This document shows, piece by piece, positions 21,159 to 34,300 of a DNA stretch of 64,000 nucleotides. Made by a program: the position numbers and the translations under genes. This stretch comes from Mesaphorura yosii. Lineage: Eukaryota > Arthropoda > Collembola > Poduromorpha > Tullbergiidae. The stretch lies in contig WIXG01000050.1 of assembly GCA_009869945.1 (NCBI GenBank), forward strand, positions 248,001 to 312,000, read 5' to 3'. Below the pieces are notes generated by a model. The model had not been told where the DNA came from and searched no databases. It saw nothing but the letters and a program-made list of their open reading frames with translations. Numbering within the stretch: position 1 is the first letter of the stretch; every line of letters begins with the position of its first letter.

Positions 21159-22185
21159 ATGGCCTCGACTGTGACGAATAGAACCGACGGCAATATTGAA
21201 AAGGAGGCGGACAAACTCTTTCTGGTTCCTCACTCAAGTATGGCGACCATCATAAGGATTCTTGAGGAAAGACTTCCCCGATCTGCCAATGTACGTCTCA
21301 CTAAATTACAAACGTTCATCAGCGTAATGTTGAATTTGAACTCCATTCTCTTACCAGATGTACAACACTGCCCTTTACCTCTCCCGACATCCGGGCAAGT
21401 TTCCGCTGTATACCATAAACGGTGATTTGTCGCCCGACGCCTGGGTCATAGCCGTTCACCGCGACGAGGGTCTGAATATCTCTCAAGTAATCACCGTCTC
21501 TGCACCGACCAATCCTCGCATAACGGAAGTCATCAAACAAGCTTTTATCGACACAGCTGCAATTGAGTGGGACAAAACGTACATGTTTAATTGTGTTGAC
21601 CGCGCTCTTTCACCGATGATAATTAAAATCAGCTCATCCGTGAAGAAAAACACGACGACGTGCTACCCGAATTATTACTACACAATTTCACGGGAATATG
21701 CCTTGAAATTGGAAATTTTGTAAGCACAAAGGCCAGGACAATGTGTTCAAAACTTAGTTTGCTTGAACTTCATTGAAGAAATATTTGTTCGAACTAGGAA
21801 CACCGAAGTCGAGATAAGGCCGCTGAAGTTGCCTGAAGGTGCTGAGTTTGTCACGAAAGGTTGGCAATATGCAGCAGAAAATTCCATTACTTATGCTAGC
21901 GACCAGATCCGACAACACCCATCGTGTGGGGTCTACATCAACGGGCAGCTCGTTAGCGCGGCGATTACCCACGACGATTTCTGTGTGGGAATGCTGACGA
22001 CAGATCCAAATCATCGAAACAAAGGCTACGGTCTAATTTGCATGAAAGCCCTGTTGAAGAATTTGGCCAAAGAAGGTTACGTACCGTCAAGTTGCGTGCA
22101 TCAGAAGAATTCGGCTTCTAATGCTGTGCACATTAAGGCTGGAATGAAAGTGTCTCATGAGTGTGACTATATTATGACCTCCTAA
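21159..22185 (+). CDS. Glycine N-acyltransferase-like protein 2
   Basis: Exons 21159-21290, 21358-21719 and 21798-22185, phases 0 and 2, 293 aa. The first exon is the longest of the four copies, with an extra acidic/basic N-terminal stretch before the shared EERLPRSAN motif. The GNAT acetyl-CoA turn reads HRNKGYG, matching R/Q-x-x-G-x-G. The ending CDYIMTS is shorter than in copy 1. Exon 2 is exactly the same length (362 nt) as in copy 1, and the two are the most alike by eye. Function as for the family: acyl-CoA-dependent N-acylation of a small amino acceptor. All reading frames are intact. Confidence 0.87.
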
Positions 22186-22573
22186 TAAACCTTTACACAA
22201 GAACTTCCCTCGTTCATCACAGTAGAATAAATGACTCGGATAAGTGCGCGGTACATTTTGCCATGCACGAGACGACCAACTTTGACCGGCTGCTGAGAGC
22301 CGTCAAGTTGACGTTCATACTCTTCAGGCCACAGCCCCCAGCAGAGAGCAAAAGGTGATGAGGTCATGGTCTTGTCTGTTCTGGTGCAAGTGTGCTCTCG
22401 TAAATACATTTACAGATTTCAGACGTGTCTAGACTCACGTACATTTCAATCCACGGATTATTGAAGTTTTTTTTTGTTTGTTCAAATGTTCCATTAGCTG
22501 AGTATAAAAGTATTCATCAGACAAATCCATCCGAATTTTTAAGACAGACGTTGTAAGCGCTAAGGGAAAAACC
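22186..22573. other. Intergenic spacer in the GLYAT-like array
   Basis: 388 bp spacer; a possible TATA-like GAGTATAAAAG lies near 22500, about 75 bp upstream of copy 3. Confidence 0.4.
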
Positions 22574-23617
22574 ATGGGCGATGGCACGAAAGGTTCCGGC
22601 AAGTTTGTTCCACTTGAAACTTGCAGCATACAGCCATTGCTAAGAATTCTCGAGGACAGACTGCCAAAATCTGCACATGTAAGTCCGCAACTGATGAATC
22701 CGAATCTGAATTTGACAATGAAGAAATAAGAAGAATTTTAATGACCGTCCATCTTTAACACAGGTTTATAATTGCGTGCTCAGACACTCCAGGCATCCGA
22801 GTGAATTTTCACTTTACACCATAAATGGGGACGCGTCTTCTTCATCATGGGTTTTGGTCGTGCACTTCGAAAAGTTGAAAAATTCTCAGCAGATTAGCGT
22901 CTCGGCGCCCGACAACCCGCATATTACAGACGATATCAAGCAGGCCTTCATACACACAGACGCAATTCGTTGGAAAGAGAATATGATGTTCAACGCTCTG
23001 GACCGTGCAATTTCGCGAATGATACTGGACATCAGCTGGCTTCATTATCGACATACTACAGCTGTTTTCCCAAACTATTATTACACAATCACGCGCGAAA
23101 ATGCAATCAAGCAGCAGATTCCGTAAGTGGAATTGCGAGAAAGGCAAGGCAGTGATGGCGAGCAAAGAATTAAAAGATTTCTACTGATTCGTTGAATTTT
23201 TGGTATGCAAGGTCCATCGATAATGAGTCGGTGCAAGTGAAGGCACTGGACATTGAGCAAGGAGCGGCTTTCGTTACGGCCAGCTGGAAATATTCTGTGA
23301 AGGACACGTTGCAATATTCTACGGAAATGATTCGCCGACACCCATCTTCTGGAGTGTACGTACATGGGAAACCTGTGAGTGCAGTACTGACCCATGGCGA
23401 TCTTCTTATCGGAATGCTGGCAACGGACCCGGACCACCGTAACAAGGGATACGCGCTTCTCTGCTACAAAGCACTACTAACCAAGTTGGCAGAAGAAGGC
23501 TACGTGCCCTCATCTTGTGCGGAGCAGACGAACACGGCGTCAATTAAGTTCCATGAAAAGTGCGGCATGAGATTGTCTCACGAGTGTGACTACATCGAAA
23601 GCTGGATGTTTAACTAA
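22574..23617 (+). CDS. Glycine N-acyltransferase-like protein 3
   Basis: Exons 22574-22678, 22764-23122 and 23212-23617, phases 0 and 2, 289 aa. Carries the same N-domain blocks (HPSEFSLYTINGD, FPNYYYTITR) and the GNAT turn HRNKGYA in exon 3. Exon 2 is 359 nt, one codon shorter than in copies 1 and 2 and equal to copy 4, so copies 3 and 4 form a pair. The start ATG at 22574 (ACCATGG context) is well placed. No frame damage. A likely cytosolic or organellar acyl-CoA N-acyltransferase; acceptor unknown. Confidence 0.87.
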
Positions 23618-24025
23618 AAGGTGCAGATTCTGGTTTCAGCCGCAAATAATGCCAATTTCTGACCATAAAATAAATACGTCAGCTGGTAAACACATTTGGA
23701 CTTTGAACTTGATAAACTTTTCTATGAATACCACGTTCACAGAAATGCGGCAGCACGAAAAATGAGATCACCTTAACCTTGCGGTACGTATTGCATTGCT
23801 TGACTCTGCTACTTGCTCTAATTTTGGCTTGACTGATTAACTCATCACATCACAACACCGTTTTCCTGTCTGCTCTTGGCGTGTCTGTGTACTCCGACTG
23901 GTGGCCTATTAAAAATTAAGGCAGTCACTATTTCGCATCAAATATCACATTGCTGAACCCTGACTTCAATCGGTACCAACTCCACATTTCAGCTGTTACG
24001 AGCACAAACGTCAACCAGTTGAAGG
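23618..24025. other. Intergenic spacer in the GLYAT-like array
   Basis: 408 bp spacer between copies 3 and 4 with an AATAAA near 23668. No additional gene. Confidence 0.4.
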
Positions 24026-26559
24026 ATGGAGAACCACATTTCCAAAGCAGAATCGGACAAAGAGCGCTTTACTGAAGTTAAGCACGAAGACATTGACAAA
24101 GTACTGCGAATCCTTAAAGAGCGTCTGCCAAAATCGGGCAATGTAAGTTCATTTTGTGTAACTTTTATTATCCATCTATTTCTACGTCGTTAATCGTATC
24201 ATTTTGACTGACCGATGCTCTGAATGTTTCAAGAAATAATCAATAAGTTAAAACTAGCAAAACTAAAAATAGGTAAAAGCAAGGAAAGCGTAAAATCGCA
24301 TCGTGATGTAAAAGGCTCACACTCGAGTATTCTTATATCAGCAATTTTTTATGATCCTGAGTTCAAATGTGTTTGAATAAGAGCCAAAGGTGCGAATGGC
24401 TCTTCAAACCAAAGTCTGTTTTCTCTGTATACATCTCTCATGTCATATTGTGTAGCAATTTCCACACCTTGACGATTCAAAAACTCTTCGTTGATTTCGT
24501 ACCGGATGTAAACACGTTCATAGTCTCCAAATTTTTGAATGCTAGTCAATGCAAGTGGCAGCGGTTCGATTTTATCACGTTTTCGAATGTTCACCAACGC
24601 GGATTGTGATGGCTCGATTGTTTCCAGCGACTGTAACTGAGCGGCTATCAGGTGAACTGCCAATTGGTCAACAATGCTAGGCCCCTGCCTCTTGCTCTGC
24701 AATTGAAACTGGGCCGCGGGGCCAAAACCATTTTGTACACAGCTCTCAACTGAGGCGTCGGCTGACTGTGCTCGAGTCGATTTTGACGAAGGTTGAAGTT
24801 CCGGTTCTTTTTCCACAACTCCTAAATAGGTGATTAGCTGATTAGTTTCGCTGTGCTTCTTGTAACTTAATTTTTGTGTCCAAAGCATACAGCAGATTAC
24901 CTTCAGGAGCTGATTTCTTGTGCGACTTGGGAGGACGAGCCTTCTTTGGCAATTTGGGCCAGTTAATTTTCTTCACTCCTCTTCCCAAAGTTCGGCGCCA
25001 CGATGGTGGAGCCGAGTCAGGTCTTTCGGGCTGGGCGTGAGCAGGTGTCCTACCTGTACGACCTGCTGCTACTGATGAGTTGGCTACAGCGGCAGTAGAA
25101 ATTGAAGGATTGTCAGTTGGCAATTTGACAGAGTTAATTGCAGCGTCAGTTTCTACAAGATGCAAAGAATTTCAAATTCCTTTTATCAAAAATTCTCACA
25201 ATGGAAGCACTGTTCGATGGAAACCTGGGGGATTGCAACCGATTGCAAAACTTACCTGCCCTTTCTGCACGTACACGATCATGGGAAACAGGAACTGGGC
25301 GTCGAACTATTCCTCGTATAACGGTTCTGTTTCGCAAATTCAAATTACTCAGGAAGTACTTGGCCTGACTCTGCTTAGTAACGCCACTTTCGACCCTCCC
25401 CATAATCGAGCCTGAACCAGGACAGTCAGTGGACAAAAGCAATCAGTGTGCCGGAAACTTGTTATCTTGAGCGAAACAGCAAATCTTAATTGCTTAATTG
25501 GGAATGTGATTAATTAATTTGTCGAATGCCGACTTCGCTTAAGAGTTCACTCCCATTAACCCAACACACAGAATCGAGAAAGGTATGATGTTGAGGCGAA
25601 CTGCGAGTTCATTTCAGTGCAGAGACAATTGGGTTTAGAAACTTCAGATATGCAAACGACAATCTGGTATATTTTCAGCGTCTAAATTAGATAAGCCCCT
25701 AAGTTCACATAAAATATTTTTATTTCAGGTTTTCAACTGTGCTCTGCGTCTATCAAGACACCCGAGAGAATTTGGCTTGTACGCACTGGACGGTGATTTC
25801 ACGTCAGACGCGTGGTTTGTTGTCGTTCAGGAGTTCACCGAATTCGACCAGACAATTAGCATATCCGCCCCTCCCAGCGTGACAGTGACGGAGCACGTGA
25901 GGCAGGCATTTATTGATACGCAAATAATCAAATGGGTGAAACCATTCAAATTCTCTGCGTTGGATCGCGCCGTGTCACCGATGATCGCAGAGATCAGCGC
26001 ATTTGTGAAAGGGATTCCAACTTTAGTCAATCCTGACTTTGAGTATTACTGCGTGCCCGTCGAAGCTGGCCTGAACATGGAAATTCGGTAAGATTTTTCA
26101 GAATATGCCAGAATTCAATGAATTTCCATTTTAGTTTGCTTACGTTGTCCAAGGTTCTTACCAGAGGAAATAAACAGTGAAATCATCATAAAATCATTGG
26201 ACACTGAAGACGGAGCTCGTTTTCTGACATCGCATTGGAAATATGCTAAACAGGGTTCAATTGAGTACACATCCGAAGCGATAAGACGGAACCCTTCTGC
26301 TGGGATTTACATTGATGGAAAACCGGCAAGTGGAGTAATGACGCATGCAGACACAATGATTGGAATGCTGACCACGGACGCGAAACATCGGAACAAAGGT
26401 TATGCCCTGATTTGTATGAGGACACTCATAAGAGACTTGGCTCGTGAGGGCTACATCCCGTCAAGTGGCGTCGAGCAGGACAACGAGGTATCAAAAAAGT
26501 TCCATGCCAAATGTGGCATGAGTTTGTCCCATAAATGTGATTTCATTTTCCATTTATGA
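24026..26559 (+). CDS. Glycine N-acyltransferase-like protein 4 (with a gene nested in intron 1)
   Basis: Exons 24026-24142, 25729-26087 and 26154-26559, phases 0 and 2, 293 aa. Exon structure matches the three upstream copies, but intron 1 is 1586 bp instead of about 60-90 bp because it contains an opposite-strand gene. The GNAT turn is HRNKGYA. The N-domain block differs more than in other copies: the otherwise conserved PNYYYTI reads PDFEYYCV. The sequence ends SHKCDFIFHL. Frames are intact, so it is probably functional, but the divergence suggests a different acceptor or acyl preference. Confidence 0.84.
24349..25403 (-). CDS. Nested three-exon gene of unknown function
   Basis: Lies entirely inside intron 1 of the fourth GLYAT-like gene on the opposite strand. 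Exons 25403-25256, 25152-24901 and 24821-24349 have GT-AG borders and consistent phase (1 at both junctions), giving 290 aa from the ATG MGRVESG; the frame stays open upstream to about 25442, so an earlier exon is possible. The N terminus is basic (NLRNRTVIRGIVRRPVPV), the middle is Pro/Lys-rich (LPKKARPPKSHKKSAPE), and the C-terminal 120 residues look folded, with helical and aromatic segments (IVDQLAVHLIAAQLQSLE, NRLWFEEPFAPLALIQ). No signal peptide or membrane segment. No family recognised; a nuclear or RNA-associated role would fit the basic part but is a guess. Confidence 0.65.
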
Positions 26560-26749
26560 TTTGCAGTCCACATGTTTAACTGCAGTAAAACCTGACCAGC
26601 AGACATTTACAACATTTATAAATATATTTACAGTAATACAACTTATATGATAATCTCTGAAATAGCATAGCCATTAGCCAGTGCACACAAGAATAAAATC
26701 TCTATCAGAAACGACAGAAGTCTTCACAGTATAATTAGCGGTCAGAAAA

Positions 26750-29700
26750 TTACGCGCTGACTTGGTTCAACAGTTTTGATTGGTCAGATATGTCCGGCTC
26801 GATCCCGTTCCCCAAGTCGTCTTTTTCATCATCACCTTCGATGACTCCGTCGTCCTCAAGCTCAACCAGGAACGCTGACGATCTTCGAGAATCGGTTTCG
26901 CACTTGGTGCTAGTGTCTTCCTGCTGCTTTTCTCTGTCTTCACCTACGTGTGAAAGCTTTTGATGCTTCTTCGCATTGTACTTTTGAAAGTACTCAATCG
27001 GAATTTCAATATGCTCGATATCCACATTGCAATGGGCAGAGAGGTCAACTTCATTCCAATGTTCCTTGCTGTAAGGGTCCAGAATTATGGACGATGACTG
27101 AGACAAGGACTCCGGATTGCTCGTGACCGTGTCGGCCTCGTTTTCGTCAGCTGCATCTCCGCCATCAGCAATTTTCAGCTGGTCCGCAGATGTTTCTACA
27201 TTGCAAGGCTGCCTGTCTTCTGCTCCGTGTCCTCGCTTTCTTTTGCCCCAATTGAACAGCGTTGACAGACCAATCGAGCTGGACTTGTTCCCAGCATTGT
27301 TGTTCATGGAGTCGTGGTCGCCATCAGGCGATGAGTGACTGTGATTTATTGTCGATGAAACCGCACAGTTGCCAGCTGGACCACCGTTCACCATGATGAT
27401 TTCCCGTCGCTCATTCCTTCGCTGAGTGTACCAGCGTCTAACCGTCGATTGCACCTGGTCGAGAAGAAAAACGAATCATGCAACATTCATTCAATTAATT
27501 TACCTCATGTTTCATTGCAAAAAATGGAATTGAGCACGAAATCACAAAGCCATCGCATGTGATGGATCGAACATTTAATTAAATTCTCATGTGGTCTGCC
27601 TGCCTGTCGTTTTATTGATGGTTCGTGAAACACGACAACATGGAACGGGGCTAATCGCTAATAGCGGTGTGGCTAATTATTAAATTGCAGCGCATGCACT
27701 CTTAACGCGTATCACACCAGTAGTAAACTTACTTCTCCGTTGAGAATACAATAGATAAGTGCTGCAAATACTCCTTGGAAGGACGTAACAAAAGCCGTGG
27801 CATAGGCCCAACTTGTAAATCCATTCTGGAGCGGCGAATGACGCATTTGTAAATGTAAATAGTTTGTAATTCCGAGTAATGGAACCAATATAAGAGATCG
27901 GCTCACAGCTTTCCTGTGGGGAAAGAAGAGAAAGTATAATAAAAATTGGCTCAAGTAGTGAAAGCAAACGCAAAAAGCAACCCGCGCGCACGCATACGAC
28001 AAGGAATTAAGAGAAGAATTGCGGACTGGACCGGACTAACTTCAGCTTCTTCCTTTCAATTGTAAGCGTGATACGAAGAAAGTGTTAATTTAATTCCACG
28101 TCCGCAATATTAATTTGCAGCCTGAGCCCTGTGGCTGTGGCCCAGTCAATCGCGTGGCGTGGATCGGCGGGGCTTGGGCTTAAGTCTAATAAAGTGCTAA
28201 ACCTTGTCGTATAAACAAAATCACTGAGCTCTTCAGACTATTGCCATTTCAGGCCAGGCTGACATTGTCAATCCAAACATTTCAAATTACTTCATTTCAC
28301 TTATATTGTTAGTTTTGCCCTCGCCTTTCTCCGTGTGAGGCGGGAAGTAAGAACGAACTCGCTGTGGGCAGTACGTTCACGGATAAGTGTTCGTTTTTAT
28401 TGACCAAGTAGGATCTTATTACATGACGAAATTGACTATAGAGCTGCGAGTTTGAGTGCGAAACTTACACCACATTTAATTAAGTGCGAAATTACAAGAA
28501 AAAACAAGCCGCCAATTCGTTTTTTTCAGATTTCGAGAAGAAAGGCATTACTGAACGTAGATGGGAAGGCGCTCTTTCGTTTAAATTGTAGCCGGAGATT
28601 TAAATTACTAATGTAAGAAAGATGCCCTTTGCTTTTGATGATGCTTTTATGGACACGGATCTCCTGTTACTTTAATTAATTAATTTCTGTGCCTTGCTTT
28701 CGTAATGCACGAACAACCTCGAAAAGGAAATTAGTACTTAATGCCGTAGGACGGATATGTCTCTAGAGACCAAATTCATGCGTGGCAGATTAAATGGCCG
28801 GTGGACGGAGCTTTGACGTCGACTTACCTGACTTGATTTACCTCTGGTGAATTACTCCTCCAAAGTTTGGTCACGAGAATACGAATCACATTGAGGAGAA
28901 AGAATATGGTAATCTGAAATTAGGAAAGAGGTAATCAACTCATTCAACAAAGAAACAATGGTAAAATGGGGCTCACAAGCATGATTGTCAATTTTGGCCC
29001 CTCGAGGATCCAGAAGTACGACGTGAACATGTAATTTCTCCAGCACATGTGCCCGCGAACTTTTTCTGCTGCCATCATTATCCAAATGAAGGTCAATGCA
29101 ATCGGAGTGGCCCAGCCCATTAAATAGTAGAATCTGGAATGGGAGCACAGATGAACGAGAATCCCAGATTAGTCAAGATCCGATAAAAAATAGCGGATCG
29201 ATGAACAAGCTTACGTCAGACCCAATCTCTCTTGAATGACAGGAAAAACGGTGATCATACTGTGCAGGTAAAGTCCTTCCAGAAACATCCAGAGAAACAT
29301 TGCATTCCTCGTGTACTCCAGAATAAAAGCAGGGAGGAACGTCTCGCAGTCGTCAAAGATATATGTTCCCTAGAATTCATTTTAAACAACGCATATAAAT
29401 TGGACTATTTTTAAATCTAAAGCAAGAAACGTGTGTTCACCTTGGGCCAGGTTACGTTTATCTGGGATTTTATGCGCCTGTAGCTTGGAATACCTTTGCT
29501 TTTTCCATGCTTTTCACGTGCCCGCGTTCTTGTCTCATTATCTAAGTCTTTCGCAAAAGGTTGTAAACCAATACGTCAAAACATGCTCAACCCTTTTGCA
29601 TTGTTTGTTATGCTTTTTATTATGATTCGGAGACTTTGGTCTAATAATGTAATCTAAGTCATGCACTCTTGGGCAGCTATTGCGTCAGACGCGAAATACT

Positions 29701-31391
29701 GAACGATTCTTTCTTCGCACGGCCCTAACAATGTAAATGTAAAGAAATTGCAGAAGTTATAACGCCAACATGCAAACGTGGTACTCTTTATTATCTGAAG
29801 CATTTATTGCAGCCCTTGTTGCTGCTTTGAAGGACTTTAATTTTTTAAAGTAATTGTCACCCAATTTCCCAGCCCGTAGGAAACACAAACTTTACCTGGG
29901 ATGAACAGTAGTTAAGAGGACGTAAGATTTAGTAAAAAAAAATGGCGTGTGAATTTTAAATATTAACACGGCAAGAAGAACCGTGGTTTACATTCATGGG
30001 ATCAGCGATCGCCGGTGCCCCAGGCCAATACCTAGTAGTTGTTGGAGGAGCAGCACCGGAGCGCCATGCCGTACGCGAATCGTTCGCTTTTGTTTAGTTC
30101 AAAATGTCGTTGCCAGCAAATTATTTTTACGCCTGAGTGCTTTCTGTACTCTATTGGCCTTTGCGAGCATATACGAGAGGAGAATGGAATTGCAATGCAA
30201 ATATAAACTTAATTAATTTTGTAATTTTTGTGTTAATTTGTAAAGCAAACAATATAATGACAATATTTTGCCTCAGATCAATAATCCGTAAGCAATTTGA
30301 GTATTTATGGGGCCATGCGCTTTCACTTTACACTGCCTGCCAATAAACTGGCAGGCAGACAGGTTCCAATCATAATTAGTGTCAATTTAGCAGACATAAT
30401 GAATATCAAGCTAAAATCGCCACGCCTGCACCCGGTCGAGCCCGTCATCGTCTGCACTGCCAGGAAAGTCATTTTCCCACCTCATCACGTAATTATTCAC
30501 TGTCATATGATAGTAAAAGGTATGTAATCCCTTTACACGTCGTAGTAAAGCCGAGGATGATTAATCATTCGCAGCATTCCTTTGCAGGCAGGTGGTGGAA
30601 AGATTTTACACTAATGAAAATGATGGCAATAATTTTAATGTACGTGGTCGGTCTGCTGGGACTGCTCCGACTATTCAATTATATGCTAGTCTCATTTGTG
30701 AATTTCACGGTAATAAATGATGTCTCGTGGGAAACAAAAGCCCAGGCTCGGTGGGAGTGATATTCGAGCTTTCGGTCCCTGGATGATAATAGCAATAGCG
30801 TTGAGTTGTGAAATTCGAGAGAAAGAAAAGGAAAGCAAGAGAAATACGAAGAGATGGATGCAAAAAGATACTCTGCACATTATTATTGTGTTTGCTCAAC
30901 CTACCTTATGATTAATGTCGTTCAGTCGAAGGAATTTGGTACCAGCAGACTCGAACTCCATCGCAGTCGCAGTTGTGGAGGAGGCAACCAGACGAAGTAA
31001 TTGATTGAGAGCAATAATGAGCCGAACGATAATCTGGATTCCCAGCGCGATGAAGAGATTCTTGCGAAGACGAGTGAGGGTGCTCCACAAATTACTGTAA
31101 ACATTCATCACGCGGTCGTTTAGTGTTGGCGAGATGAAAGCGGGGCCGTTAGAATAAAATCTAACGACGAATTTAAACTGTCGTTTGTTTCAAATGGCTT
31201 AGCACTAAAACGGATAATTATAGTAATGGTAATAATTCATCTGCAACGACGAATGTGTCACCAGCTAGATTACCGGTTTCTAGGAAGGCGAAAGGATGAA
31301 AGTACTTACCGGAAATGACAAAAGATGAAAAGAGAAAGAATGAGAGAGGCCATTGAGAGAGTTAATCCAACCATTTCCACGCAGAGCACTC
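26750..31391 (-). CDS. Class B (secretin-like) neuropeptide GPCR, most like the PDF receptor; 5' exons missing
   Basis: Exons on the minus strand: 31391-31310, 31094-30905, 29369-29215, 29133-28977, 28913-28828, 27913-27733 and 27454-26750, all GT-AG with matching phases. They encode TM1 (MVGLTLSMASLILSLFIF), TM2, TM3 with ARN/EGLYLH-type motif NAMFLWMFLEGLYLH, TM4-ECL2 (HMCWRNY), TM5 (YFWILEGPKL), TM6 (SLILVPLLGITN) and TM7 (TSFQGVFAALIYCILNGE). A cytoplasmic tail of about 234 aa, rich in Ser/Asp/Glu, follows. The motifs FILEYTRNAMF, YWILEGP and PLLGITN fit arthropod PDF receptors best; diuretic hormone (DH31/DH44) receptors are alternatives. The hormone-binding extracellular exons and signal peptide were not found. 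Gs-coupled signalling in clock or osmotic circuits is family knowledge. Confidence 0.82.
30333..30358. repeat. Perfect 10-bp inverted repeat (hairpin)
   Basis: CTGCCTGCCA and its exact reverse complement flank the six-base loop ATAAAC, inside an intron of the receptor gene. It could fold as a short hairpin in RNA or be a footprint of a mobile element; no target duplication was seen. Confidence 0.6.
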
Positions 31392-34300
31392 CTGCGTGTA
31401 GCCCCGACATGATGGCAACCATCAATCCACTTCTCGGCTCGTGTTTCCCGTTAATGCGTTCTCTGTGACATGTAATCATAATGCACCCGGTTATTATCAT
31501 CCGCACAGTCAACAAACGCAAGACGTGACGTGACAGCGTCTTAGGTCTCTCTCGCGCTTTTTCTCCTACTGCGCTTAAATGTTTGCCAGTAAATGCCCGG
31601 CCGCGGCTGGCGGTAAATGCTGGGCTCATTATTGCGATGAGCTCCGTTGAAAGCGTGCAGAGGAAAATAATCCTCCGATGCGGGTTTTATCCTTTATCAC
31701 CCAATTTCGTACGGAGTCTCAGGAAAACGCTGTCTGAATGAATGGATGAGACATTTGTCAAATCTGAGAGTTAAAGACTCGGTTACGGCCTTTGCCGTTT
31801 CCATTTCAGGGTTTAGTTATTTGCTGCCACTAATTCTTTGAATTTATCGACTTAATCCGAGTCTAAATCAAAGGATTCGACGCGCATTGAATTACGCGAT
31901 TGTGATTCTCAACAGCCAGCCCCCAAAATTGGTGGCAATTGACAACACAAGCAAAAACAAAGATCAACTTACAAAGCTCAAGACAACTCGAATATGAGTA
32001 CGAGAACTGCAAGGGAACTAAGAAACCAACCAACTTTCTTTCGCTACGAGTGGGAACGGGGCAAGAACACTCAACACAACGCTGCCGCTTCGTGTGGAAA
32101 GTGAACGAGTATTCTTGGAAGAAACTCTATCGAGTCGGTTGGGTTGTCACTGACGCCATTCCCTTATAATGAAAGTAATTCCTTTTTTATTAAAAATTAA
32201 TGCTACCGAAAATTGAAGTTCTATTAATATTGTAGTACAAGTTATGAGTGACAAAGAGAAGCTTCATTTAATTATCGTTGTTTAGTTTCTTCTCTTGTAG
32301 CTCAGCGTCGGTAAAACACCGCCGCAGCATTCTCACGATTCCTGACGCGGTGCACCTCGCTTGAGAAACACTCGTTGATTCCTTACTTTAAGCTGAGTTT
32401 GTGAGAGAATCTTTGCCCTCGCCAAAAAAGAATGATATGACGCCACGTCCAAAGGACGCCATACAAAAATCTTACCTTGATTTTGAATAATTAGAACCGA
32501 GGACGAGGACGTCCCTACTTGGCTACTTGACTTTGATGAAATTGGCGACGGCGATTGTGACTTTAAGCAACGATGGTGTCCGGGCAGATTCCAAATCTTG
32601 AATAGGGCTCTTCAGGCGCTCGGATGGTGATGAAATACGTTAACGAGATACGATTCGGATTTGGATTCTCTTTCTCCGCCGTTCCCGATCGCAAAGCTTT
32701 CAAGGTGACCAAAGCGCAATGCCGAATAAATAGTCCGGATTATTTCCCATACGGCCTGTTTAATTAAAAGATGCTTATAAATCGTGGAACGTGTGTTCAT
32801 ATAAGCCACATTTTACAACTAATTTAAAAATTCAATTATTGGGAGCATGATGATATTCAATGGATTGGTTCAGCATTGGCTTCGGTTTCAGTTTCCTGTA
32901 AACAACTACAAGCACGAATTGCAAATTAAAACCAGGTTTGGTTTGAATTCTTAGAGTGGTGGTGGTAAAACTTCGTGAGCGACACAATAGTCGGAACCGG
33001 AATGCAAAGCCAAGACAAAGGACCCGAATCTCATTTTGCTGAGTGGAAGTGTAAAAGTGTAAATTACATTGTTGTTCCAGATCAACATCTATATCGACAT
33101 CACACCACTGCCACTGCCTGACTATGGACTGTGGCTGCCAGCTTTGTGCTGCTGCTCCTCTGCGTTTGTGTAAATAAAGATATACAATTTCCAATTTGGA
33201 TTCTGGATTCTTTTACTTTCTCCAAACTCTCGACGCAAAAAACAAAATAAGAATCTGATCTCCTTCCTACGTCAATCGTCAATGCAGTGCGGTGGAATGA
33301 ATTCAAGTGAATCGTGATGGTGAACTGGATCATCCACAAATCAATTCCGAATCAGATTCGCAAATGAATAAATAAATTCCAATCCAAGAGCGCAAGCACA
33401 TGACTCTGCACACAACAATGACGATTCAATGCAATGGCGTATCTCTGACCAGAATACCAGAAATGTAAACTGAGCGTCTTTATCGCGTGCGTAGTCGTGT
33501 AAAGTGCGGCGAGATAACCACTTTGAAGGAAAAGAAAACAACAATAACATTTTACTTTACATGCACTTTATTCAACTCTCACCCAACAAACACGCTCACT
33601 TGAAAGAGAGAAGAGTTCAGAAATGGGTCATTACATAGCAAAAATGTCAAGAATTTGGTCCAGAATGGTCCAAGACGAGGAAATAAGAGATTCTTGTAAT
33701 GGTATTGAAATGGTAATGGCAGGGCCGGAGCCAACGTTCCATTGTGTGTTCTTTTCTTTGAGTTCTTGCCTTTGGCTTTGGCCTGCCTGCCCGTCTTCAT
33801 CATTCGCCTACTCTCCAGAGGACCAGAAAAGCACGCAGCAGTAACAAAAATTTCGTTAATAAATAATGGTAGTTGCTTTCGGCTCTTGATACCCTAAATC
33901 TTCTGCTTTTCAGGCTTTCAGCTTGGTCACAACTTCACCTTTCGACTTCCACTGAATCGTGAAATGCGAAACACGAAGTTTAAACTATTTATAACTTGTT
34001 AAATTGATACACCGAGTTGTGAGTTCAATAGGGTCAATTCACTTTAAAAGGATGATGTCGAACGGTCGCGTGGGACGATCGAATTATCCGACATAATTCG
34101 GGACTCGTAAGTAAATCTACGGTCTCGTTGTTGGAATTGGCACAAGATTCTAGTTCGTGTATTTGTACTTGTGACATTTTCATTAATATTCTGACGGCGA
34201 CTCTGATGCATTTCTTTGATGTCTTTCAACCGAGTGCGAATTAATTAAATGTCACACCTTAGAAAATTCGGCGAAGTTTAGAAATGATGGTGACGGTGAC

